From NCBI GenBank assembly GCA_019359715.1, contig JAHHGS010000107.1:1-41722 (forward strand): a stretch of 41,722 bases of DNA. The letters run 5' to 3'. The notes below the pieces were generated by a model that saw nothing but the letters and a program-made list of their open reading frames with translations, did not search any database and was not told where the DNA came from. This document shows, one piece after another, positions 16,575 through 24,070 of this stretch. A program made the translations under genes and the position numbers. Source of the DNA: Aphanocapsa sp. GSE-SYN-MK-11-07L (lineage in GTDB: Bacteria > Cyanobacteriota > Cyanobacteriia > Thermosynechococcales > Thermosynechococcaceae). Within the stretch, counting starts at the first letter, position 1. Each line of letters starts with the position of its first letter.

Positions 16575-18046
16575 GACTTGCCTCCAGGTGGGGTGAACTC
16601 CTCGATCATTATCTCAATCTCTCGCAGGGCATTGCCCAAATGGGTGGCGATCGCCGCCGCAATCTCCTCCGGTTCAGTGAGTTCATCCTCTGGGTCATTG
16701 CTGGTATCCCGCAACCAGCTAATGTCTAGATTGTCATTGCGATCGGCAATCTGCTCACGGGTGAAACAACGAAATCGCCCTGACTCTCCCTGATCAATAC
16801 GCTTGGCTATGCCCAAAGGGTCATCCCCAAACGCCGCTTCAAACTCGGAAAAATCGGCTACGGTGAGCAGCCGAGTTTTGCCAAAGCTGTTCATGTTGGC
16901 TCGCAGGTCATACACCCAGACATTTTTGGTGTTGCCACGATCCTTCTTGCCCCGTGTGAAAAACAGCACATTCGTTTTCACCCCTTGGGCGTAAAAAATC
17001 CCCGTCGGCAGTCGCAAAATCGTATGCAGGTCGCACAATTCTATGAGTTGCTGCCGCAGCTTCCGCCCTGTATTGTCCTCAAACAAGACATTATCCGGTA
17101 GCACCACCGCTGCCCTACCGCCAGGGTTCAAAGCCCGATAAATATGCTCGACAAAGGCCAACTGCTTGTTCGAAGTTTCCGCTGTGACGGAAAAATCAGC
17201 GCGGGTGGGTCGCCCGCCGCCCTTCTTGGTGCCAAACGGCGGATTGGTCAGGATCACATCGGCTTTGCCCAAGGCTTCGCCATCCGGTGACAGGCTATCG
17301 CCGCACCCGACGCTGCCTTCAATCCCGTGCAGGAGCAAATTCATCAGGCAAAGCCGGTGCGTGTCTGGCACCAGCTCCAGCCCTTGATAAGCCTGATGGC
17401 GCTGGAAATGGGCCTGATCCTTGGTCAGGGTATAAAGCTCGTCCGTGTGCCGCTTGATATACTGATCTGCCGCCACCAAAAAACCACCCGTTCCCGCTGC
17501 TGGGTCTTGAATCACTTCCCCAGCCTGGGGTTGCACCAACCGGACAATGCAATCAATCAAAGGACGCGGTGTGAAGTATTGCCCTGCCCCTGATTTTTTC
17601 TCGGCAGCGTTCTTCTCCAGCAAGCCTTCATAGAGATTGCCCAAGCCTTCTTCCCGGGCCGAAAACCAGTCCAGTCGGTCGATCGCATCGGTCAATGCCT
17701 TCAGGTTAGTTGGTTTTCTGAGCTTGGTTTGAGCATCAGTGAAAATCGCTAGCACCACCGGATCTGAAACCTGCTGCTGATTGCCCAAATCTAGCAGGAG
17801 TCGTCGGTAAAACTCCAACTGCTCTAACCCCTCCCGGCTGTCCAGTTCAACCCAACGATAATTGGCCGGTAAGCGGCTCTCTCGCCCCGTCTCCGCCAGC
17901 ATCTTCAGAAACAACAAATAGGTCAGCTCGGTGACATATTCGTTATAGGTGATGCCATCATCGCGCAAAATATGACACAGATTCCACAGTTTGGCGACAA
18001 TATCACGGGTGACGCGACTGGTACTGATTAAGCTGTCTCTTTCCAC
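16571..18046 (-). CDS. hsdM: Type I DNA methyltransferase subunit HsdM
   Basis: 491 residues. The N-terminal helical domain (residues 10-110) is followed by the N6-adenine methylase domain: SAM motif DPAAGTGGF at 181-189, catalytic NPPF at 268-271, and QYFTPRPLID at 156-165. It methylates adenine in the HsdS target and forms M2S1, joined by HsdR for cleavage. Its start overlaps the hsdR end by 19 bp. It ends in a 4-bp overlap with the uma2 gene. Sequence looks intact, so host DNA should be protected. Confidence 0.95.
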   Translation of the reverse strand: MERDSLISTSRVTRDIVAKLWNLCHILRDDGITYNEYVTELTYLLFLKMLAETGRESRLPANYRWVELDSREGLEQLEFYRRLLLDLGNQQQVSDPVVLAIFTDAQTKLRKPTNLKALTDAIDRLDWFSAREEGLGNLYEGLLEKNAAEKKSGAGQYFTPRPLIDCIVRLVQPQAGEVIQDPAAGTGGFLVAADQYIKRHTDELYTLTKDQAHFQRHQAYQGLELVPDTHRLCLMNLLLHGIEGSVGCGDSLSPDGEALGKADVILTNPPFGTKKGGGRPTRADFSVTAETSNKQLAFVEHIYRALNPGGRAAVVLPDNVLFEDNTGRKLRQQLIELCDLHTILRLPTGIFYAQGVKTNVLFFTRGKKDRGNTKNVWVYDLRANMNSFGKTRLLTVADFSEFEAAFGDDPLGIAKRIDQGESGRFRCFTREQIADRNDNLDISWLRDTSNDPEDELTEPEEIAAAIATHLGNALREIEIMIEEFTPPGGKS

Positions 18047-21000
18047 AGTTCCTCGTTGATATCGCCTAAAATTGCTTCCAATTGTCCTTCAAAAATTCGG
18101 TTGAGCCGATTAAACCCGCCATCCGCTTGAAAAGGTTCTTGATCCAGGGCAGAGCGATCAACAATAAATTCACGGGCCACCTGTTCCCCAATCCGCTGCA
18201 ACCATTTACGCTGTGGGTCTGTCCATACTCGCTGGCCTATAATCCGCTTCATCGCCCTCTTGACCCGATCCTCATAGGGAATCAGCGGATCACCCAAGGC
18301 CGCCTGGCGGATAAAGCCAATAATTGAGGCAGCAATGTCCTCATTTTTGGCCTCCTGCCAGGCTTGACGCAGATTGGTTTCTGAATATCCCATCTTATCA
18401 AGCTCCAGCCGCAATTCCCGCAGTTGAGCGCGGGTCAGCTCCCGCGGTCGCTGCAAGACCACGGTCAAGGCTGCCAACCTGTTGACGTTATCGCGCACAT
18501 AGGCAGTAAAGCTGTCTAAAAAGTCATCTGGCCGTTGGGCTGTGCCGTACCCACGGGTAACAGCGACCACTTGATCAGGATGGTGAGCGATCGGCAGCAC
18601 CCTTTCGCCACAGACCGGGTTCCAATCCAGAATCCGCCCAATGCCGGGGCGCTCCCTCACCCATCTAGCCAGGTCTGGCAGGGGTGTAGTCCTGAACCGC
18701 TCCAGCGTCCGTTCAGGCGTTTCGCCGCTCTGCGCCTCGTAGCTCTCCTTCGCTGGCTCTGCCATCTGCCGCAACTTGCGCCCCAGCTTAACCAAGATTT
18801 GGTCGCGAATTTCAGCTTGGTGATCATGCTCAGTCACCTGGACAAACTGATCAAACAACTGCTCCAGGGTAATTGTCGGGTTGACCACAACTGGCTTCAT
18901 CTGGGTCAAAGCCTGCAAATTGGCATACAGATCCACTGCATCAAAAATTCGGAACGTTTGCTTGCCAATCTGATCGCATGGCCGGGTTGCCCGTCCCAAC
19001 ATCTGCTCATAGAGAATCCGGCTATTCACCCGCCGCAAAAACACCAGGTTGGTAATACTGGGCACATCAATGCCCGTGGTCAGCAGGTCAACCGTGACCG
19101 CAATCTTGGGCATCGCATCATTACGGTAAGAACGAATCAGCTCACCTACCTTGTCAACACTGCCGGTAATCTTGCGAACAGCGGCATCTTCAATCTCGCC
19201 GTAGTAATCTGCCATTGCCTGTTTCACCTGCTCAACCACAATGTCTGCATGGGCATCACTAACCGCAAAAATCAAGGTTTTCCCCGGCAGATTTGGATCG
19301 ATGTGTTTGGCTAGCTCCTTTGCGACGGCTTGGTTAAACGGTACAGTAATCACCTTCTTGTTAAACTCATCCACCTCGAAATTTAGATCATCGGGGGCGT
19401 AGGTTTGCTCGACCTGGCGAGTCGCGGCATAGAACACATCCATCGATTCCCCCACTCGAAACCGAATCCCCCCTAGACTCAAGGCAGTAGAGATTTGGAC
19501 AGGTGGCTCATGGTCAATCAGAAAACCATCGACCACTGCCTCCCGATAGGAGTAGGTAAAGACTGGCTCCCCGAAGATTTGCACCGTGTGCAGGGCAGGC
19601 GTGGCCGTCAGCCCAATCTTGACCGCATCAAAATGCTCTAAAACCTGGCGGTATTTGGACACATAATCATCCTGGCTCCGAAAACTCAGCTCGGCATCCG
19701 ACATTTCCCGATCTAGTAAATAGCCTCGGTGACACTCATCAATCAACAGCAGGTCATATTGATCGATGGGTGGAATGGTGCCGGGTTCACTGGCATAGAG
19801 AACTCGCTTCACCAGCCCCTGAATGGTGCAGATATGAACCTTCGTTTCTGATTCTGGGATGATATCTTCTAACCCCTGTAACCCAAAAATATCGCCAAAT
19901 GCCTTCGCTGTCACAACCTTGGTTGTGCGAAACTCCCCCGCTGCCTGAGTTCCCAAAGCACTGCGATCCACGACAAAACAGACCCGGCGGAACCGCTTGG
20001 CCGTTAAGAGTCGGTAAAGCAGGGCGATCGCCAGCTTTGTTTTGCCCGTTCCAGTTGCCATGGCCACCAGCATGACCCGGCTATCCTGTTCCAATCCGCT
20101 TTCAACCGCTTCAATTGCCCGCTGCTGATAGGGTCGGAGGGGAAAACCAAACTGGAAAGACTGGGTTTTCAGAGCAGCATGGGCAGCTTCTCGATCCATG
20201 CCTAGCTGAGCTGCCAAGCCATCCGGCGTCGGCCAACCCGCCAAAGCCCGACGGCGATTGGTGGGTTTCCGCAGATCCCGAAACCAAATCCCGCTTTCTG
20301 TCTCGATTTGTTTGAGATACGGCCGCCCATTGGTTGCAAACACAAAGGGGGCGTGGAACTCCCCCCACGGGCCGCCAGCGATCAGGTCAAATCCATCTCC
20401 GGCTTGAAACCCCTTGGCATATCGCTCCGCCTGATCGATCGCCGCTGAGACGTTCTTGCGTTGGCGCTTGGCTTCAATCAACCCGATACAGCGGGTACCC
20501 ATAAACAGCCCATAATCCGCAATCCCATTAGCCGTTGGCCATTCGGCGATCGCCATGTTCTGTCCCTTCGCTGGTCTGGCTCCCTGCCCATAGCGCAAAT
20601 TCCGGCTATCCACCAACCAGCCCGCCGCTTGCAATTGCTGATCAATAATTGCCCGCGTCTGATCTTCATCGAGGTCAATCACCTTAGCGGTCTCATCCGC
20701 CAAGGAAATCAGCGCTGTCGTCTGTTGCGGGGGCAACTGCTTGGCAGCGATCTGAAGGGTAGCTAACTGCTCTGCCAGTGCGGCTCTAGCCTGTTCAGCC
20801 TCAACTGCTATTTGCTCCCATAATGCACGATCTTCAGCTTCTTGACGGGCTTTTTCCTCGGCGCTCAGCACCGCCCTCGCCCGGTCTTCTGCTACCAGCT
20901 GCGCCCGGTCTGCTTCACTTTGAGTCTGCTCCAGCGCAACCCGCAGACGTTCAAGTTCTGCTGCTAGCTCCGCTGTCAGCTCAGCCGGATTGGGCGGCGG

Positions 21001-21411
21001 CACAAACGCACCAGCCTTGAAACTGGTATCCCCGCTAAAGGTTCGATGAAACCAGATCGCCAATTGTCTGGCCGTCTTTAACATGGTCAGAGCTTCCGCA
21101 TGATCACCGGTATAGGCGTGGGTTGCCCTGTTCCCCACAATCCTAATCTGATGGAACAGCTCAACGACTTCCCGCGATACAACCCGTTCAATCCTTAATC
21201 GGCGTAGCAATTCCGTTTGAGCCTCCTCGGTGGAGGCAAACAACCCTGTTTTGGCAGCGGTCAGTTGGGCCAGCAGTTCGGTAAACTGTCGCAACTTAAT
21301 CAGGCAAGTGCTGGGGTCATCTCGAAAATACTGTTCGGCCAAAGCACCCAGACGCACTAACTGCACGTCATAGGCCCGTAAAAAACCGAAATTGGCCGAT
21401 TCTGTAGCCAT
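18028..21411 (-). CDS. hsdR: Type I restriction endonuclease subunit HsdR
   Basis: 1127 residues, intact. Residues 1-130 are a DUF4145-type helical domain; 145-225 a long coiled coil. The nuclease has D299, E313 and K315 (GLIEAKRQ). The motor has Walker A ATGTGKT at 452-458, DECH at about 565, and later helicase motifs (TGIDVPSITNLVFLR and EQMLGRATR). A helical C-terminal part binds HsdM. It translocates and cuts unmethylated DNA. First gene of the leftward operon, transcribed from the 116-bp gap it shares with the RHH gene. Its start ATG is at 21411-21409. Confidence 0.95.
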   Translation of the reverse strand: MATESANFGFLRAYDVQLVRLGALAEQYFRDDPSTCLIKLRQFTELLAQLTAAKTGLFASTEEAQTELLRRLRIERVVSREVVELFHQIRIVGNRATHAYTGDHAEALTMLKTARQLAIWFHRTFSGDTSFKAGAFVPPPNPAELTAELAAELERLRVALEQTQSEADRAQLVAEDRARAVLSAEEKARQEAEDRALWEQIAVEAEQARAALAEQLATLQIAAKQLPPQQTTALISLADETAKVIDLDEDQTRAIIDQQLQAAGWLVDSRNLRYGQGARPAKGQNMAIAEWPTANGIADYGLFMGTRCIGLIEAKRQRKNVSAAIDQAERYAKGFQAGDGFDLIAGGPWGEFHAPFVFATNGRPYLKQIETESGIWFRDLRKPTNRRRALAGWPTPDGLAAQLGMDREAAHAALKTQSFQFGFPLRPYQQRAIEAVESGLEQDSRVMLVAMATGTGKTKLAIALLYRLLTAKRFRRVCFVVDRSALGTQAAGEFRTTKVVTAKAFGDIFGLQGLEDIIPESETKVHICTIQGLVKRVLYASEPGTIPPIDQYDLLLIDECHRGYLLDREMSDAELSFRSQDDYVSKYRQVLEHFDAVKIGLTATPALHTVQIFGEPVFTYSYREAVVDGFLIDHEPPVQISTALSLGGIRFRVGESMDVFYAATRQVEQTYAPDDLNFEVDEFNKKVITVPFNQAVAKELAKHIDPNLPGKTLIFAVSDAHADIVVEQVKQAMADYYGEIEDAAVRKITGSVDKVGELIRSYRNDAMPKIAVTVDLLTTGIDVPSITNLVFLRRVNSRILYEQMLGRATRPCDQIGKQTFRIFDAVDLYANLQALTQMKPVVVNPTITLEQLFDQFVQVTEHDHQAEIRDQILVKLGRKLRQMAEPAKESYEAQSGETPERTLERFRTTPLPDLARWVRERPGIGRILDWNPVCGERVLPIAHHPDQVVAVTRGYGTAQRPDDFLDSFTAYVRDNVNRLAALTVVLQRPRELTRAQLRELRLELDKMGYSETNLRQAWQEAKNEDIAASIIGFIRQAALGDPLIPYEDRVKRAMKRIIGQRVWTDPQRKWLQRIGEQVAREFIVDRSALDQEPFQADGGFNRLNRIFEGQLEAILGDINEELWKETA

Positions 21412-21517
21412 AGTTTGCTCTCTATAAACTAATTTTCGACCGGCAGCCAGACCGCTTGTGACTTCACTCTGGACAGTTTTTTATAATTAATTTTTCCGAA
21501 GGTTCACCCATAATATA

Positions 21518-21549
21518 TCATGGGATTATGCTATTAATGATTCCCATGA
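21518..21549. promoter_or_regulatory. Inverted repeat at the RHH gene start, candidate operator
   Basis: TCATGGGA (21518-21525) and TCCCATGA (21542-21549) are perfect inverted 8-mers with a 16-bp spacer; arm centres are 24 bp apart. The repeat lies in the divergent region between hsdR (starting at 21411) and the RHH gene, over its possible start codons. It is a likely binding site for the RHH protein, by inference. Confidence 0.55.
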
Positions 21550-21737
21550 GACGTGACTTTGAGACACGGTTTAAGCCAAGAGCTGATAGCCTTGCTGCCA
21601 AGCCAATCTCGGTGTTTTTGAAGAAAGACACTGATCGGCTAGTGCGATTGCTGCCTAACCGTTCTGAGTGGCTCAGGCGTGTAATTACTGAAGCGGCAGA
21701 GCGAGAACTGCTGAACCAAGAGGTGAAAAAACTGTGA
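21546..21737 (+). CDS. Ribbon-helix-helix (CopG-like) small regulator
   Basis: 63 residues from ATG 21546 (MRRDFETRFKPRADS); ATGs at 21528 and 21537 are in frame upstream and would give up to 69. The C-terminal part is a classic ribbon-helix-helix: strand KPISVFLKK, helix DTDRLVRLLPN, turn, helix SEWLRRVITEAAERELL. Such proteins bind DNA as dimers on inverted or direct repeats and often repress their own gene. It diverges from hsdR, and a perfect inverted repeat overlaps its start, so it may control both transcripts, a role like the C proteins of other R-M systems. This is inference. Confidence 0.65.
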   Translation: MRRDFETRFKPRADSLAAKPISVFLKKDTDRLVRLLPNRSEWLRRVITEAAERELLNQEVKKL

Positions 21738-21875
21738 GTTTAGCTACCCCTAGCAAAATGTCAGCGGATTAGCAGATCAATGGATCAGCAGATCAAACAG
21801 ATCATGATTTCTCGCTACCGAGCCAATTGGGCAAAGGCGAGTTATTGAAATTTCCCCCAACGGAGAATTAGTCTC

Positions 21876-22124
21876 GTGACCCAAGTCAACTTCGCTGCCA
21901 TGAGTGACCAGGAATTGAAGCAGTATTTCTTAAACCACCGGAGTGATGAGACCGCATTTCATGCCTATATGGATCGGCGCAATGCCAAACCTAAAAAAAC
22001 ACTCATTGCTGCGGGTGAACTTGATCACCTTTCTTTTGATGAGCAACAGCGAATGATTAACGAACGCATGGCACTACACTTCAATCTCTCCATCCCTGGA
22101 AAAAATGATGAGGTGAAGCCATGA
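21876..22124 (+). CDS. DUF6887 family small protein
   Basis: 82 residues from GTG 21876. The N-terminus (VNFAAMSDQELKQYFLNHRSDETAFHAYMDRRNAKP) matches the cyanobacterial DUF6887 signature, in which a helix ending in a YMDR-like motif recurs. The second half (LDHLSFDEQQRMINERMALHFNL) is helical and may fold against it. Function unknown; DUF6887 is usually adjacent to another small protein (DUF6888), and here the next frames are tiny and coupled. The stop TGA overlaps the next ATG (ATGA at 22121-22124). Confidence 0.7.
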   Translation: MTQVNFAAMSDQELKQYFLNHRSDETAFHAYMDRRNAKPKKTLIAAGELDHLSFDEQQRMINERMALHFNLSIPGKNDEVKP

Positions 22125-22240
22125 CCCAAGCCACCGATGCCAAGATCCGGGACTTAATTCTTTGCGAATCTCCGGGCATCGATCCTCTACGCCCGGAAGT
22201 TCGCTCCCTGGATAAGAAGTTTGAGGAAGTAAAGGGATGA
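22121..22240 (+). CDS. Very small protein in the coupled cargo operon
   Basis: 39 residues, MTQATDAKIRDLIL..., one amphipathic helix with a charged C-terminus (LDKKFEEVKG). The ATG overlaps the DUF6887 stop and the stop overlaps the next ATG, both ATGA-type, which is the main reason to accept it as real. No family recognised. It begins MTQ like the DUF6887 gene, and could be an interaction partner of its neighbours. Confidence 0.5.
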   Translation: MTQATDAKIRDLILCESPGIDPLRPEVRSLDKKFEEVKG

Positions 22241-22398
22241 CCTTTGCAGAGATCAGTCAGGCGATCGCCCAGATGCTTGCTGCGGGGCGAGAGCTACAAG
22301 AAACCCAGATTAAACATGCGGCTGACTTTGACGCGCTGCGCTCTGTCCTCACTGAGCAAGCAGAACAGCATCACCAATGGCTCAGGAGGGAGCAATGA
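22237..22398 (+). CDS. Very small helical protein in the coupled cargo operon
   Basis: 53 residues, MTFAEISQAIAQMLAAGRELQ..., a continuous amphipathic helix (heptad-like ALRSVLTEQAEQHHQWL) that could form a coiled coil. It overlaps the stop of the 39-residue gene and the start of the next by ATGA. The small size and the tight packing resemble adaptor or antitoxin-like proteins, but no family is recognised. Confidence 0.5.
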   Translation: MTFAEISQAIAQMLAAGRELQETQIKHAADFDALRSVLTEQAEQHHQWLRREQ

Positions 22399-22712
22399 AC
22401 CCTGACGAGGTTGTCACTCTCTTGCTGTGTGTCTTCTTTGCTGGCTGGTTTTCTTACTGGATCTTCTCCGAGTGGTTTTATGCCAGACGCAAAAATCCAC
22501 GCGCTCATTTTGCCGAAACCATTCAATATGGCAAAACCAAAACTACGGTGCTGGACTTTGCTGCGGCGACTCGCTTGAGTGCCCGCAGAACCAGACGATT
22601 TTTGGATGCCAAAGCCAAGGAGTTTGGCGGGATCTGCGACATCAATGAGGTTGGAGATGCCACCTACTACTTTGGCGATTCAAAACAAAAGTTATTGAAA
22701 GATAAACTGTGA
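22395..22712 (+). CDS. Membrane-anchored winged-helix-like protein
   Basis: 105 residues from ATG 22395, which overlaps the upstream stop and follows aggaggg. A single transmembrane helix (VVTLLLCVFFAGWFSYWIFSEW, residues 5-26) precedes basic residues (ARRKNPR), so the rest is cytoplasmic. Residues about 40-100 (KTTVLDFAAATRLSARRTRRFLDAKAKEFG...) read as a small winged-helix DNA-binding or protein-binding domain. It may tether a regulator at the membrane. It is the last gene before the right arm sites. Confidence 0.65.
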   Translation: MNPDEVVTLLLCVFFAGWFSYWIFSEWFYARRKNPRAHFAETIQYGKTKTTVLDFAAATRLSARRTRRFLDAKAKEFGGICDINEVGDATYYFGDSKQKLLKDKL

Positions 22713-22725
22713 TGGCTGCTGTGAC

Positions 22726-22744
22726 TACCCCGTTTTTTACCCCG
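22726..22744 (+). promoter_or_regulatory. Paired TACCCCG direct repeats, right end
   Basis: TACCCCG at 22726-22732 and 22738-22744, the same sequence, orientation and 12-bp spacing as at the left end (5232-5250). Distance to the right repeat is 57 bp. Read as arm-type integrase sites. Confidence 0.5.
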
Positions 22745-22763
22745 CTCCTTTATTGATAATGCT

Positions 22764-22798
22764 CAAAAGCCTTACCTATTAATTCCTTCAACCGATGG
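22764..22798 (-). repeat. Inverted partial copy of the S repeat, inside the right end
   Basis: Reading leftward, CATCGGTTG and GGTAAGGCTTTTG (joined by 12 bases) match the start of the S repeat at 22876-22911. So the right attachment repeat and the short palindrome beside it are enclosed by inverted arms of about 35 bp. Confidence 0.6.
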
Positions 22799-22801
22799 TG
22801 A

Positions 22802-22850
22802 CACTTCGTTCGGGACGAAGGGGCCGCTGCTTCGAATCCAGTCATCCCGA
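22802..22850 (+). other. Right attachment repeat (tRNA-Pro 3' fragment)
   Basis: A 49-bp copy of the tRNA-Pro 3' end with one mismatch (22830, C for G, in the T stem). The 5' half of the tRNA is absent, so it is not a gene. It marks the outer limit of the element. Confidence 0.9.
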
Positions 22851-22877
22851 TGGTCATAAATGACCGGTCGGAGATCA

Positions 22878-22968
22878 TCGGTTGGGAACCTTTAATTGGT
22901 AAGGCTTTTGGGAATTCCAGACCAGTCCCAAGAGTATTTTTAGATGTCAATAAGCCAACGAGAATAGG
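22878..22968 (+). repeat. S repeat, copy outside the right end
   Basis: Imperfect direct copy of 5111-5203, set off from the att repeat by 27 bp that contain GGTCAT-AA-ATGACC (22852-22865). Its presence outside the element suggests an earlier related integration, or that the spacer after the tRNA is itself part of the att site. Confidence 0.65.
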
Positions 22969-23242
22969 CTATTAAGAACCAAATACTGTGTTATTAGAGA
23001 TTTTCGGCGCAAGGTCAGGATTGTTATACTGCGTATTTAGCCTTCATCTCGTCAATTAAGCCCCTCCCTACTTTCTGCCGCGTCAGCAAGCCAACTTCAG
23101 CCCCAGCAAAACTGGGCGCGATCATCAAGATGGCAAAAGCGATCGCGTTTAAAACCAAGGTTTCAGCTTGCTTAGAGTTGTCCTCTGGTGTTAGATAAGC
23201 AAGAAGAACCCTGGGATCAATACAGAATGTTTGCAGCCAGCT
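22969..23242. other. Intergenic region after the element
   Basis: About 270 bp with no supportable gene. A HIP1-like site is near 23140. The frame on the minus strand across this stretch lacks protein-like character. It should hold the promoter of the HAD gene. Confidence 0.3.
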
Positions 23243-23947
23243 ATGCCTTTGAAAGCTGTTTTGTTTGACTTTAACGGCATCATTTTGGATGATGAGCCGA
23301 TTCATCAGCAATTAATTGAAGAACTGCTGATTAACGAAAACCTGCGACCCCAGCCAGAGGAATTTCAGCAGTTTTGCTTGGGGCGCAGCGATCGCGCCTG
23401 CCTGCACGACATCTTGACCGAGCGGGGGCGGTTTGTGAATGAAGCGTACTTAGAAAAGTTAATTGCCCTCAAGTCGCAGTTCTACAACCAGCGGCTACAA
23501 GAAATGCCTGAACTGCCTTTATTTCCAGGGTTAGAAGAAATTTTAGCCCAGCTTAAAACGGTTCAGATCAAGCTGGCAATCGTCACTGGTGCCTTGGCAG
23601 CAGAAGTCAAGGCCATCCTGACTCGCGCTCAGCTCCTGGACTATTTTTCGGTGATTGTGGCCGCAGAGGATACTACTAACAGTAAGCCTGATCCAGAGGG
23701 ATATTTATTGGCAGTCAAGAAGCTGAATCAGTCCGATCCTGACTTGCAGCTTACCCCCGCCAACTGTCTGGCGATCGAAGATACGTTTGTGGGGATTACC
23801 GCTGCCAAACAGGCCGGGATTGCCGTGGTTGGTGTCGCCCATACCTACCCGTTTCACATGCTGCAACGGCGGGCCAACTGGGCCGTAGATTATCTGCATG
23901 ACCTAGAAGTAGAACGGATCCAAGAAATTTTTAGTCGAGCCGCTTAG
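23243..23947 (+). CDS. HAD-superfamily phosphatase, beta-phosphoglucomutase-like
   Basis: 234 residues from ATG 23243 (MPLKAVLFDF...). HAD motifs: I DFNGIILDDE at about 8-17, with Asp nucleophile and Asn, not Asp, two residues on; II VTGA at about 110; III K in NSKPDPEGY; IV AIEDTFVGI at about 180. The cap is the helical C1 type after motif I, as in CbbY/beta-phosphoglucomutase-like sugar phosphatases. DxN at motif I is common in cyanobacterial members and may affect turnover. Substrate unknown. It is cytoplasmic, transcribed toward hemB, with a 123-bp gap. Confidence 0.85.
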   Translation: MPLKAVLFDFNGIILDDEPIHQQLIEELLINENLRPQPEEFQQFCLGRSDRACLHDILTERGRFVNEAYLEKLIALKSQFYNQRLQEMPELPLFPGLEEILAQLKTVQIKLAIVTGALAAEVKAILTRAQLLDYFSVIVAAEDTTNSKPDPEGYLLAVKKLNQSDPDLQLTPANCLAIEDTFVGITAAKQAGIAVVGVAHTYPFHMLQRRANWAVDYLHDLEVERIQEIFSRAA

Positions 23948-24070
23948 TTAACAAACATTTAGAATTTACGCTCAAGTTTCCAGAATTCGATACCTTGAAG
24001 AATAGACAATCAACGCCTCCGGTTGGGCTTTTCGTTGTTTAACCCCTTAATTCACATCATTTGAGAGTCT

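Larger units (their letters stand above)
5062..22850. mobile_element. tRNA-Pro-integrated satellite-like element with defence cargo
   Basis: Bounded by a 49-bp direct repeat of the tRNA-Pro 3' end (5062-5110 and 22802-22850, one mismatch at 5090/22830). An integrase lies just inside the left end and reads away from the tRNA. Contents in order: integrase, split unknown gene, primase-helicase, small genes, terminase pair, DUF433 protein, type I restriction-modification operon with embedded Uma2 and VapBC, RHH protein and tiny genes. No capsid, portal, tail or lysis genes are recognisable. It therefore looks like a phage satellite or a defective prophage rather than a full phage or a conjugative element (no relaxase or secretion genes). 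Confidence 0.85.

Noticed and set aside
5252-22712. Conjugative element reading of the island
   Set aside because: No relaxase, coupling ATPase or type IV secretion gene among the frames.
22750-22950. A minus-strand frame of 66 codons, [14 protein letters not shown] again, at the right att repeat
   Set aside because: Antisense of the tRNA fragment; no ribosome site or protein-like flank.
23024-23311. A minus-strand frame of 95 codons after the element
   Set aside because: Runs into the HAD gene in the opposite direction, mixed composition, no motif.
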